A stretch of DNA of 64,000 nt. Source: Leptodactylus fallax (taxonomy: Eukaryota; Chordata; Amphibia; Anura; Leptodactylidae). The translations under genes and the position numbers were made by a program. The notes under the pieces were generated by a model. That model made no database searches and was not told where the DNA came from. It saw only the letters and a list, made by a program, of their open reading frames with translations. The stretch lies in the NCBI GenBank assembly GCA_947044405.1, contig CAMRHE010000035.1:9645501-9709500 (forward strand). Reading direction: 5' to 3'. Positions 42,320 to 52,616 of this stretch are shown here, one piece after another (position 1 is the first letter of the stretch; every line of letters starts with the position of its first letter).

Positions 42320-44645
42320 TCAATAATAATAATAATAATAACTTTATTTATATAGCGCCAACATATTCCGTAGCACTTTACAAATCAGAGGACACATGAA
42401 CAGACAATATGAGACATTACAATGTGACAAAGAAATAAACATATCAAACAGTAGGAGTGAGGGCCCTGCTCGCAAGAGCTTACATTCTATGAGGAGATAG
42501 AGGGACACAAGAGGTCAGAGGACTTGTTTGCTACCATGGTCCAGCCATCTTTTAATAGAAAAAGTTATGTAACTGAAGCTGTATGAACCCATCACCAGCC
42601 AGTATCTGTGAATAAACAGATACTAAGTGCAAGGAGTGCAGTATAACTTCTAAATGGAGGATCTGAGGAATAGAGGAGGAAGGATAAAAGGTGTTATTGT
42701 TCTACACTTCCACACACTACACTGTGATAAGGGCACCTGATAAGCCTGACCATACAGATGTGATTTTAGGGCAGTTTTGAAACTGCTGTAGTTGTGGATT
42801 AATCGGATTGTCTTGGGTAAAGCATTCCAGAGCACCGGTGCAGCTCGAGAAAAGTCTTGGAGACGGGAATGGGATGATCGGATAACAGGGGGATGAAAGT
42901 CTAACGTCATTGGCAGAACGGAGAGGACATTTAGGGTGGTAGACAGTGACGAGAGAGGAGATATAGGGGGGCGCAGCACTATGGATGGATTTGTGGGTGA
43001 GTGTGATAATTTTATATTGTATTCTGTGATGGATGGGCAACCAATACAGCGACTGACACAAGCTAGATGAGTCTGTGTACCGGTTTGACAGAAAGATGAG
43101 TCTGGCGGCTGCATTCAGGACATATTGTAGTGGGGAGAGTTTAGTAAGAGGAAGCCCAATAAGAAGAGAATTGCAATAGTGAAGACGAGAGAGAATCAGA
43201 GTGACAATGAGGGTTTTTGATGTTTCCACGGTGAGAAAAGGGCGAATTCTAGAAATGTTTTTAAAGTGCAGGTGGCAAGAGCGTGCAAGTGTCTGAATAT
43301 GTGGGGTAAAGGTGAGATCTGAATCAAATACAACCCCCAGACAGCGGGCATGCCGCCTCAGGGTAATAGTAAGGCCACAGCCAGAAATGGCGATATCAGG
43401 GTTAGGTCGGTTAGTAGTGGAGGGAACACAAGTTCAGTTTTTGAAAGATTCAATTTCAGATAAAGAGAAGACATGATGTTAGGGACAGCAGAGAGAGTGT
43501 CACTGGTGTTCTGTAGTAGTGCAGGAGTAATGTCACAGGATGAGGTATATATAGTTGGGTATCATATGCATAAAGATGGTATTGAAAGCCAAATTTGCAA
43601 ATGGTTTGTATAACTGGGGCTGTGTACAGAGAGAAGAGGAGGGGATCTAGGATTGAACCTTGAGGAGCCCAACTGCAAGGGGCAGAGGAGAAGAAATAGC
43701 ACCAGTGAATGATACACTAAATGAGTAGTCAGAGAGATAGGAAGAAAACCAAGAGAGAGTGTTATCCCTGAGGCCAATAGAATGGAGCATAGTGAGGAGG
43801 AGTTTGTGGTCTACAGTCTCAAATGCTGCTGAGAGATCCAGCAGAATAAGTAGTGAATAGTTCCCTTTAGATTTAGCAGTCAAGGGATCGTTGGAGACCT
43901 TTGTGAGGGCTGTTTCTGTAGAGTATAGTGCACGAAAATCTGACTGTAAGGGGTCCAGAAGAGAGTTAGCAGAGAGATAGCGGATTAGGCGGGAGTAGAC
44001 CAAGCATTCCAGGAGTTTAGAGATGAAGGGGAGATTAGAGATGGGTCAGTAGTTAGCAGCACAGGATGGGTTAAGGAAGGGGTTTTCCAGTAGTGGGGTT
44101 ATGACAGCATGTTTGAAGGAGGAGCGGAAGATTCCAGAAGAGAGAGGTTAAAAATTTTAGTAAGGTGAGTTGTAACAGCAGGGGACAATGACCAGAGGAG
44201 GTGTGACGGGATAGGATCGCTTGTGCAAGTAGTAGGGCGAGAAGAAGAAAGGAGCTGGGAGACGACTTCTTGTGTTACCTGGTCAAATAATGAGAGTTCA
44301 CAATGAGGAGCAAGGGAGGAAAGGGGACTGATTCCGCTTGGAGAATGGGTTATTTCCTGACGGATGTTGTCGATTTTGTCTTTAAAGTACGTGGCCATGT
44401 CTTGAGCACGGAGGTCTGTGACAGGTACCCGCACCTTTGGTGTGAGGAGGGAGTGAAAGGTGTCAAAGTCGTTTAGGGTTATTGGAGAGAGAAGAGATGA
44501 GAGAGGTGAAGTAAGCTTATTTGGCGAGGTGAAGAGCAGAGTTATAGGCTTTGAGCATAAACTCGAAGTGAAGAAAATCTGCAGATGTGTGAGATTTTCG
44601 TCATAGCCGTTCAGCACATCTCGACCATCTAGTTTCAAGTGAATA
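42320..44645 (-). mobile_element. L2/CR1-type LINE, 5'-truncated
   Basis: The 3' end is at the left: (AAT)n at about 42328-42347, then 'tttatatagcgccaacatat' and 'ttgtaaagtgct' on its own strand. The coding part runs to about 44640 with decayed linker and reverse transcriptase. The 3' end is the same as in copies at 12931 and 48490. It lies in MMS22L intron 1 in sense orientation. Confidence 0.88.
42650..44638 (-). pseudogene. L2/CR1-type reverse transcriptase, decayed
   Basis: Order on the minus strand: YFKDKIDNIRQEI (linker before the polymerase), SDPIPSHLLWS, a frame change, [47 protein letters not shown] (first catalytic Asp region), [10 protein letters not shown]. Then, after another frame change, [15 protein letters not shown] and [11 protein letters not shown], where the catalytic Y-A-D-D reads Y-A-Y-D. 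Downstream frames show LPKTIRLIHNYSSFKTALKSH, the typical C-terminus. Clearly inactive. Confidence 0.9.
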
Positions 44646-44937
44646 AACCAATGCCTCTGTTGCTGAGATATTAGCTTTTTCCAGATAAAATATTGAGCTG
44701 TTTAGGGCAGCACTGTTGCTCTCACTGCAGTACCTCTATAAAATGTATATGTCAATCATAGAAGAAAGGGAGGTATAGAGGGATTGGGTGCTGAAAAGTA
44801 AAGCTCTTTGGTGTGATGCATGCAATGGTTACACTATGGCCCTTGTTACACTAGTTTATCAGCATATCAGGAAAAAAGCTATCTGTGCTATCTGACTGCA
44901 TTTTTATAGTTCAAAAGAGACAGTTCTGGAAACAGAC
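44646..44937. other. Intron 1, no feature recognised
   Basis: Nothing identified. Confidence 0.4.
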
Positions 44938-45140
44938 TAAGGCTGGATTCACACCAGCGCTCGGTTTTCATTGGGGGGGATTCCGCCCCCAATTACACTT
45001 GAAAAACGCAGAGAGAAAAGCCCAACAAGCATTTTTCGGGCAGAAACCCGGCGGACTCCATTAGTTTATGGGGTCCACGGGTTTCCGTCTGGTAACCACT
45101 TTTCAAGCGTAATTGCGTTTCCGTTTTTCAGGTCAATCAT
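44938..45140. repeat. MITE (family M1, copy 3)
   Basis: Begins 'aaggctggattcacaccagc' and contains 'aaacgcagagagaaaag' and 'ggggtccacgggtttccgtc', words shared with copies at 6146 and 20830. Its central hairpin is less complete. Confidence 0.6.
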
Positions 45141-46246
45141 TGTCAATGATTATAAAACTATGTCTGCCTTCTACATAAAACAGTGCCACACATGTCCATG
45201 AGTAGTATCTCATACTGCAGCTCACCCTCTTTTCACTGGAATACTGCTGAGCTACATCATACAAAACCTGTGAACAGGTGTGGCGCTATTTGTGACAGTA
45301 AACAGCCATATTTTTGAAATCCTAGAAAAACCCTATAGAAAAAAATTCTCAACCAACCAAAATCTTATCTACAGTGCTCATACTGTAGAATGTAGCTGGT
45401 TAGCTGAAGCTAACCCCTCTGCGATCGCTCACACTGGTCCTGTCTACATGGTGGCACTGTATGGAAATAAGCCACTCGCTGCCAAGTATCCCCACAGGTC
45501 CTTACTAACCACTGGGTCTAAAATGGACAACCACATTATCAATACAGTAAAACAAAAAAAACATAGAGTATGTATATTTATTTATGATGGATTCACAGCT
45601 ATAGAAAATTAGAACGTGCCTTTCGACTATTACAGCAGTATATTTTTTTTTTCGGTGGCATTCAATGGAGTTTTGGCTGTCACAGAGCAGTTTATTTGTT
45701 AAAGCATATTTTGAATATGGACCAGGTTACACATTTTGAACACTATATGCAACACAACAAAATGACATTTTACTTCAGTCTTCTGCAGTTGGGAGGAGTG
45801 GGTTAAAAAAAAAAAAAAAAAGTCCCGCATAGCTTTCAGCTGCTTCCACGCCATGTTTGGCACTGTCCACTTTTTGCTGTATGCACTGTGAAAGCTCCGT
45901 CAAACACAACCATAGGCCCCCATTTAAAAAAAGATGCCAAAAGGGTGCCCTTCTGGCATCTGACAGGCTAGTATGCATCAGTATACCTTTTTATATAGGC
46001 TGTATGGAGCAGTATCCAGTCTGCTGCAATATTTTATACAGAAATACACATCAGATATCATACATATACAAAAAGAGAGAGACCATTATATGTTTATACA
46101 GTGACATCCTTCTTAACACATTTCCCTGACACTACACAACTGTATTAGAGCTCCGTGTAAACAGCAGCTACACTCCCAAACCTGTCCCGCCACTATATGC
46201 CAAAACCTATGGGTAGAAGAATGTACATATTTAAGGGGGCACTCAC
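45141..46246. other. Intron 1, next to exon 1
   Basis: About 1.1 kb without recognised features. A 110-codon frame at 45280-45612 (plus strand) has no motif. Ends at the exon 1 donor GTGAGT (46246-46241). Confidence 0.45.
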
Positions 46247-46428
46247 CTTTTTAAGCTCCCAGTTGTTAAATAGGAATCAAAGGAAAATATTTTCCCGCCA
46301 TCTTTGCAACTGTCCTGGGCACACGTAAAGCGCGGCGGCCTCGAGTCCTCATCGCTCTCCAAATCCAAACTCTCGGTAAAATACGGTGAGAACGGAGGTG
46401 TCAAGGACCCGGTAAACTCTTCAGTCAT
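46247..46428 (-). CDS. MMS22L: MMS22L coding exon 1 with start codon
   Basis: 182 bp coding: 60 codons plus two bases of an Arg codon finished by exon 2. The start at 46428 (MTEEFTGSLTPPF) was chosen because the family's N-terminus begins about 60 residues before exon 2. The upstream in-frame Met at 46494 would add 22 unmatched residues; which is used cannot be decided here. SLDLESDEDSRPPRFTCAQD and GGKIFSFDSYL with a final GSLKR correspond to the known SLELELG...KPPYFSCAVD, GGKHFSGESYL and GALKR of MMS22L. MMS22L works with TONSL on newly replicated chromatin to load RAD51 at stalled or broken forks. The donor is GTGAGT. Confidence 0.95.
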
Positions 46429-46760
46429 GATAGTTGCTTGGCAAGCCGGGCATTTCCGGGCGATTATCTGCAAAACACAAACCCCTGCCCTCAACTAGCG
46501 TCAAAGTGACCGTAGCCAATAACAGGCGGGTGCTGCAGATACGTTGTAGTCATCCATTAGTGGAGAATGTGAAGAGTGAGCGCGGGAAATGTCAGCGTGC
46601 TTAGGTGGTGGGAGCGGGAGCCGGGGCTCTCGGTGTGACTGCCTGCATGTTCTGCTGTACTCGTCGTGTGTCCTGGTCTGAATAGGATCGGCTGCACAGC
46701 GCGCCTGCTGTTTCCTGGTTTCTTCTAGCTGTGCTCACAACTGATGTACCGGTGGACAAT
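46429..46760 (-). promoter_or_regulatory. Probable MMS22L promoter: GC-rich, inverted CCAAT box, E2F-like site
   Basis: This stretch is visibly richer in G+C and CpG than its surroundings. A CCAAT word at 46516-46520 (ATTGG on the gene's strand) lies about 90 bp upstream of the ATG. 'gcgcgggaaa' at 46580-46589 reads TTTCCCGCGC on the gene's strand, an exact E2F-type site. A second one, TTTCCCGCC in plus orientation, lies at about 46290 inside exon 1. No TATA box is evident. CCAAT plus E2F sites suit a replication-linked gene. The transcription start was not located. Confidence 0.6.
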
Positions 46761-47140
46761 ACCTCCCTAGAATCTAATGTGACTTCAACGTTTTTGTGTG
46801 GCGAGTTGTAGGCTGGGTTTGCATGGAGTTGGTTTTGTTTTTTTAAACTCTGAGTTGAGCTTTTGTTTGGTGTGTTTTTATTTTTAAATGTTTACATACC
46901 AGGAGCCCTGCTTTACTGGGCAGCTGGGGTTCTGGTTGTCAAACCCTCCCAGATCTAATATTGATGGATGTCCCGTACTAATGGTACAGGACAGTATGTT
47001 GCTTGGCGGCAGGGACTCCCAGCATTATGGGGGGGGGGGGGTGATGATTTACAGAAAAAACAACACTGCAAACAATGGAGTGGCACCTATTAAAAAAAAT
47101 GCACAGGGAGTTAAAGGTGGAGAAAAGGGGTTAAAGAAAA
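46761..47140. other. Upstream intergenic stretch
   Basis: No gene recognised. G-run at about 47030-47041. Confidence 0.4.
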
Positions 47141-47142
47141 CT

Positions 47143-48021
47143 TAAAGGGGGTTTTCCAGGCAAAATCATTTTTGAAAAAAGGTCTGTTAGTGCTACTAAT
47201 GGGTTACTAAGTGCAACCAAATACCTTTAGCAGTGTTTTGGGTGATTGCTGGGGTTCTCAGTGAGCTCCTGGCATCTTCTGCATTTGTTTACATCGCAAA
47301 CTTCCTGTGGTTTGTTTCCTACAAGTTCCATGATGCCTGACTTCTCTCTCGCTCCCTGCTTCCCTAGCTAGTCCGCCCACTACATCTTCAGCAGCCATCT
47401 GTAGACTCCTAGTTCTAACTTACCACATTTCTCTAAACTCTCTCACTCACTGACCCCCTCCCTGTTTATTGTTTTGCACCAAATGAAAATAAGCCAGTAA
47501 AAATAAGACATTCAATAGACAACAAACGCTGGCATGTCTTGCATATTGGATGTACTTGTGATCCCCCTGTGAGGAAAGTTAGGCAATGCGCATTGCCTAA
47601 CTTTCTTCACAGGGGGATCACAAGTACATCCAATATGTAAAACATGCTGGCGTTTGTTGTCTATTGTGCATGCAATAGACTGGCTTGGGAGCTCTATTGC
47701 ACATGGCCGGTTTTAAGCTGTACTGTGCACATGTCGCTGATCTTTGACAGGAGGTTTCAGCAGGAAGAAAGGTAAGTATGACGGAGAGGGGTATAGTGAA
47801 GGGAGGGGATGGGGTTTTTGTAAGTGATGCTCCGTTTCTGGACATGGTGAAATGGAATGTCACAGGTTTCTCAGAAAATGTGCCTGGAGTGGTTACGTGA
47901 CCATCCCGGCGATAATGGTAATTATGCATTTTTTTTTATAACTTAAGTAATTTATAAAGTAGGTGGTGGTGGGGTTTAGTTTAATGTATAATTTTTTTTT
48001 ATCCTGGACAACCCATTTAAG
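47143..48021. repeat. TTAA-flanked MITE (family M3, copy 2), with inserted palindrome
   Basis: Begins 'ttaaagggggttttccaggc' and 47150-47420 matches 14700-14990 in inverted orientation ('agcagtgttttgggtgat' against 'atcactcaaaacactgct'). A matching end, 'atcctggacaacccatttaa', is at 48000-48019. The palindrome at 47513-47666 lies inside and has no counterpart in copy 1. Confidence 0.5.
47513..47666. repeat. Near-perfect 154-bp palindrome without a loop
   Basis: The 76-bp arm 47513-47588 is the reverse complement of 47591-47666 with five differences, all transitions. The centre is the two bases 'cg'. Words from the middle outwards are 'cattgcctaactttc', 'agggggatcacaagtacatc' and 'cgtttgttgtctattg'. 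Confidence 0.92.
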
Positions 48022-48059
48022 AACAAAGCCTAAAAGTACCATAAATTTTTTTTTTTTTT

Positions 48060-48489
48060 TTTTTTTTGTAACATTAGGCTGGGGGGGGGGGGGGAAACAT
48101 ACTTGCCTGTACCTGGCGCCTCCCAGCATAGTCCGGTCCTGATAGTCTGGTGTTTTTATTATGGCAGAAGTTCCCTCTGCATTGTGACATCCTGGATCCC
48201 TTTCCTTAGGCCGCTAATTGACCTGATGCCTAAGGAAAGAACACGGGACGTCACATGTAGTGATGCCCCATGTACTTTGCTGAGGTTGTTGATTGGCCTC
48301 AGTGGTAATGTGCAGCGGGGACTTCACTGGTAGTAAACTCCAGAGCAACAGACTGTGCTGTGAGGCACTGGGGACAGGTGAGTGTGAGTTTTTTTCTGTT
48401 TTGTTAAACTGTTTTTTACCTTCCCTAGCCTAATTTTAAATTTTTTTATCCTGGTTAACCCCTTCCCGACATCCGCCGTAATAGTACGG
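48060..48489. repeat. Foldback/MITE remnant and edge of a hairpin-type repeat
   Basis: 48095-48330 has inverted words ('ccgctaattgacctgatgcc', 'ttgattggcctcag') and resembles the GC-rich interior of the MITE at 23355. 48462-48489 ('ccttcccgacatccgccg', 'taatagtacgg') belongs to another repeat that continues at 49560. Confidence 0.45.
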
Positions 48490-49560
48490 AACTTCTTGTG
48501 TCCCCTCCATCTACTAACCGACCTAACCTTGATATCTCCATTTCTGTCTGTGGCCTTACTATTACCCCGAGGCGGCATGCCCGCTGTCTGGGGGTTGTAT
48601 TCGATTCAAATCTCACCTTTACTCCACATATTCAGACAATTGCACGCTCTTGCCACCTGCACCTTAAAAACATCTCTAGAGTTCGCCCTTTTCTCACCGT
48701 GGAAACATCAAAAACCTTCATTGTTGCTCTGATTCTCTATACTCTTCAATATTGCAATTCTCTTCTAATTGGGCTCCCTCTTACTAAACCCTCCCCACTA
48801 CAATGTGACCTGAATGCAGCTGCCAGACTCATTTCTGTCAAGCCGGTACATAGACGCATCTACCTTGTCAGTTGCTGTATTGGTTGCCCATCCATCACAG
48901 AATACAATATAAAATTGTCATACTGACCCACAAATCCATCCATATCGCTGCCCCCCCATATCTCCTTTCTCATCACTGTCTACTGCCCTAACCGTCCTCA
49001 CCATTCTGCCAATGACCTTAGACTTGCATCCCCTGTTAACCGATCATCCCATTCCCGTCTCCGAGACTTTTCTCGAGCTGCATCGGTGCTCTGGAATGCT
49101 TTACCTAAGACAATCCGATTAATCCCAAACTACAGCAGCTTCAAAGCTGCCCTAAAATCACATCTGTATGATCAGGTGCCCTGATCACAGTGTAGTGCGT
49201 GGAGGTGTAGAACAATAACTCCTTTTAATCCTTTCTCCTCGGATCCTGTCCTCTCCATCTAGAAGTTACACTGCACTCCTTGCACTTATCTGTTTATTCA
49301 CAGATACTGGCTGGTGACGGGTTCATACAGCTTCAGTTGCACAACCTTTTCTATTAAAAGATGGCTGGACCATGGTAGCAAACAAGCCCTCTGACCTCTT
49401 GTATCCCCATATCTCCTCATAGAATGTAATCTTTTGCGAACAGGGCCCTCGCTCCTATTGTTTGATATGTTTATTTCTTTGTCATATTGTAATGTCTCTC
49501 ATTGTCTGTTCATGTGTCCTCTGATTTGTAAAGTGCTACGGAATATGTTGGCACTTATAA
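48490..49560 (+). mobile_element. L2/CR1-type LINE 3' fragment
   Basis: Same family as 42320-44645 in opposite orientation. The frame from 48498 contains ITPRRHARCLGVVFDSNLTF, HLKNISRVRPFL, YCNSLLIGLP and NAAARLI, the C-terminal side of the L2-type reverse transcriptase. The known C-terminal block (ALWNALPKTIR type) follows at about 49090, decayed. The tail is 'ttgtaaagtgctacggaat' and 'ataattattatt'. 'gtacgg' on both sides (48484-48489, about 49575-49580) looks like a short target duplication within a host repeat. Confidence 0.85.
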
Positions 49561-49806
49561 ATAATTATTATTTGTACGGCGCTGCCGGGAACGACTTACT
49601 GCAAACCGCCGTACTAGTACAGTGGAAGCATGGTGCGCACACAGAAACTGCACACTGTGATATGCGGGTGTCAGCCATATGTAACGGCTGACACTGTCTT
49701 CTATCACCCGTGGTTGGAGCTGAGCTTATTATATATTGGGGCCCTGATATGCTCTGTGATGGTCCTTTGATCTATATTCCTCTTTGTGGAGATGTTTGTC
49801 CATGTA
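49561..49806. repeat. Host repeat interrupted by the LINE
   Basis: 'gtacggcgctgccggga' and 'accgccgtactagtac' continue the repeat cut at 48489. The two halves would pair as a hairpin around the insertion point. Confidence 0.45.
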
Positions 49807-51409
49807 CAGTACAGACCAAAAGTTTGGACACACCTTCTCATTCCAAGAGTTTTCTGTATTTTCATGACTATAAAAATTGTAGATTCACACTGAAGGCATC
49901 AAAACTATGAATTAACACTTGTGGAATTATATACTTAACAAAAAAGTGTGAAACAACTGAAAATATGTCTTATATTCTAGGTTCTTCAAAGTAGCCACCT
50001 TTTGCTTTGATTACTGCTTTGCACACTCCTGGCATTCTCTTGATGAGCTTCAAGAGGTGGTCACCTGAAATGGTCTTCCAACAGTCTTGAAGGAGTTCCC
50101 AGAGATGCTTAGCACTTGTTGGCCCTTTTGCCTTCACTCTGCGGTACAGCTCACCCCAAACCATCTCAATTGGGTTCAGGTCTGGTTACTGTGGAGGCCA
50201 GGTCATCTGGCGTAGCACCCTATCACTCTCCTTCTTGGTCAAATAGCCCTTACACAGTCTGGAGGTGTGTTTGGGGTCATTGTCCTGTTGAAAAATAAAT
50301 GATGGTCCAACTAAACGCAAACCGGATGAAATAGCATGCCGCTGCAAGATGCTGTGGTAACCATGCTGGTTCAGTATTCCTTCAATTTTGAATAAATCCC
50401 CAACAGTTTCACCAGCAAAGCACCATCATACCTCCTCCTCCATGCTTCAGGGTGGGAACCAGGCATATAGAGTCCATTCGTTCACCTTTCCTGCGTCGCA
50501 CAAAGACATGGTGGTTGGAACCAAAGATCTCAAATTTGAACTCATCAGACCAAAGCACTGATTTCCACAGGTCTAATGTCCATTCCTTGTGTTCTTTTGC
50601 CCAAACAAGTCTCTTCTGCTTGTTGCCTGTCCTTAGCAGTGGTTTCCTAGCAGCTATTTTACTATGAAGGCCTGCTGCACAGTGTCTCCTCTTAACTGTT
50701 GTTGTAGAGATGTGTCTGCTGCTAGAACTCTGTGTGGCATTGACCTGGTCTCTAATCTGAGCTGCTGTTAACCCGCGATTTCTGAGGCTGGTGACTCGGA
50801 TGAACTTATCCTCCGCAGCAGAGGTGACTCTTGGTCTTCCTTTCCTGGGGCGGTCCTCATGTGAGCCAGTTTCTTTGTAGCGCTTGATGGTTTTGGCCAC
50901 AGCACTTGGGGACGCTTTCAAAGTTTTCCCAATTTTTCGGACTGACTGACCTTAATTTCTTAAAGTAATGATGGCCACTCGTTTTTCTTTACTTAGCTGC
51001 TTTTTTCTTGCCATAATACAAATTCTAACACTCCATTCAGTAGGACTATCAGCTGTGTATCCACCTGACTTCTGAACAACACAACTGATGGTCCCAACCC
51101 CATTTATAAGGCAAGAAATCCCACTTATTAAACCTGACAGGGCACACCTATGAAGTAGAAACCATTTCAGGTGACTACCTCTTGAAGCTCATCAAGAGAA
51201 TGCCAAGAGTGTACAAAGCAGTAATCAAAGCAAAAGGTGGCTACTTTGAAGAACCTAGAATATAAGACATATTTTCAGTTGTTTCACACTTTTTTGTTAA
51301 GTATATAATTCCACATGTGTTAATTTTTGATGCCTTCAGTGTGAATCTACATTCCAATACAGAAAACTCTTGGAATGAGAAGGTGTGTCCAAACTTTTGG
51401 TCTGTACTG
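49807..51409 (-). mobile_element. Tc1/mariner element, family T3, with extended terminal repeats
   Basis: Ends 'cagtacagaccaaaagtttg' and 'aaacttttggtctgtactg' are inverted copies with TA on both sides (49805-49806, 51410-51411). The inverted repeats run about 240 bp. The right one includes an inverted copy of the last coding stretch of the transposase (about 51170-51260 against 49975-50070). The transposase on the minus strand carries several stops. Confidence 0.95.
49970..51015 (-). pseudogene. Tc1 transposase (family T3), several stops
   Basis: Starts near 51015 with MARKKQLSKEKRVAIITLRN, followed by a stop where the family has Glu. It continues GQSVRKIGKTLKASPSAVAK (helix-turn-helix) and DRPRKGRPRVTS (GRPR motif). 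The first Asp is in VLWSDEFKFEIFG, then VRRRKGERM. After another frame change the last catalytic block reads WPPQ-stop-PDLNPIEMVW, where a Ser codon (TCA) has become TAA. The C-terminus LLKLIKRMPGVCKAVIKAKG ends at 49970. The catalytic triad is still readable, but the gene is dead. Confidence 0.93.
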
Positions 51410-51411
51410 TA

Positions 51412-52615
51412 TATTGCAGATGATTCAGGCTCCTCAGAATCTGTTAAGCCCTTCTTTGCATACAAGTGTGAAACTCATTAACTCAGCAGGGGAGATCCTG
51501 GAGTATGTGTATTCTAAAGTTTCTTAGTAGATGAAATGACTGGCAGAACTTAAAAGGAAATATGGTATTATGATGATATTTTCCGAGGGGAGCATCTAAC
51601 AGTCGCACTGATAAGTTCCTCGGGTGCGCAAGACTGGACTGAACACACAAAGTCCAAACATGGTACTGTTGGGAGCAGGGAAAAGGTCCAGACACTGAAC
51701 TCCCTACCCAAGGGGATCTGGGGGGTCATTCCTGGTGTCTTCGTGATGGGAACATCGCCACGAACCCCTTCATACCCCTTGCCTGATACTACAGTCATCT
51801 GGCGAGGAGTTATGGTTGTACATATTTTTCTGGTCTTAGGATTTAGGGCTGGCCCTCTTCTGGTGACATCACACAGGGAGGAGATTAGGATAGATATATG
51901 GTCTCAGACTAGGGAGAGGGGCTAGTTCTTATCCTGGAAGAGTTGTGAGGACATGTGTCGAGTTGCTGACTTAAGGAAGTGTCCTGGGACCTAGAAGTGG
52001 AAGCCCCATTGAACCAGACTGCAGATATGTTTGGTGGTATTTTCTCTTTTAATCCCATTTTATTTTTCTCTACTGAATTCTTTGTTTTTACCTGTATTTG
52101 CTTGACCATTCTCTCATGTGTATTCAGTATATGTTAGCGACTAGTACCGACCCACTTGGGTTAATAAATATATAAAATTTATAAAGCTCGTATCATGTTA
52201 TCCTACAAACCCAGGCACTCACTAGTTGTGAGTGGAAGGTAAGAGGGGTGACCGCAGGTAGGCCAAGCAGTATCCTTCACAGGCCCCCCGCAACATTTAC
52301 GGGATGTGCTGCTGTTCTTATTCGGCACCCCGGGGTCTGATCAGTGACCCCGGGTCTGCCCCACTGCTGTCCCTCTACATACCTGGTTGATCCTGCCCTG
52401 AATGGAAGCTGTGAGCCTATGCGTCTGCATAAGCTGACAGCCTCCTATACGCTGCAATACACATGTATTCCTATTGAACCAGCGATCAGATCATCGGTGC
52501 TTCAATCCCCTATTGGGACAAAAAAAAAAAGTTTGTATAAAAACAAATGAATATTGCCCCAAAAATCCCATTTTCCCATATAAAATGTTTTATGTAAAAA
52601 AAAAAATATATATAT
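51412..52615. other. Intergenic stretch between two Tc1 elements
   Basis: No gene recognised. 52280-52400 and 52500-52610 look like pieces of the dispersed repeat seen at 12 and 16 kb, which resumes at about 54285 beyond the next Tc1 element. Confidence 0.4.
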
Positions 52616-52616
52616 A

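Noticed and set aside
45280..45612. 110-codon open frame on the plus strand near the gene start
   Set aside because: No motif or family resemblance, no conserved start context. Lengths of this order arise by chance in 64 kb.
46247..46494. Upstream in-frame Met at 46494 as the MMS22L start
   Set aside because: Would add 22 residues without counterpart in the family. The Met at 46428 fits better, though usage was not proven.
47513..47666. microRNA precursor
   Set aside because: Arms are far too long and pair without a loop. A palindrome or foldback insertion is the simpler reading.
48490..49560. A second host gene on the plus strand upstream of MMS22L
   Set aside because: The longest frames belong to an L2-type LINE; no spliced exon set was found between 46.5 and 64 kb.
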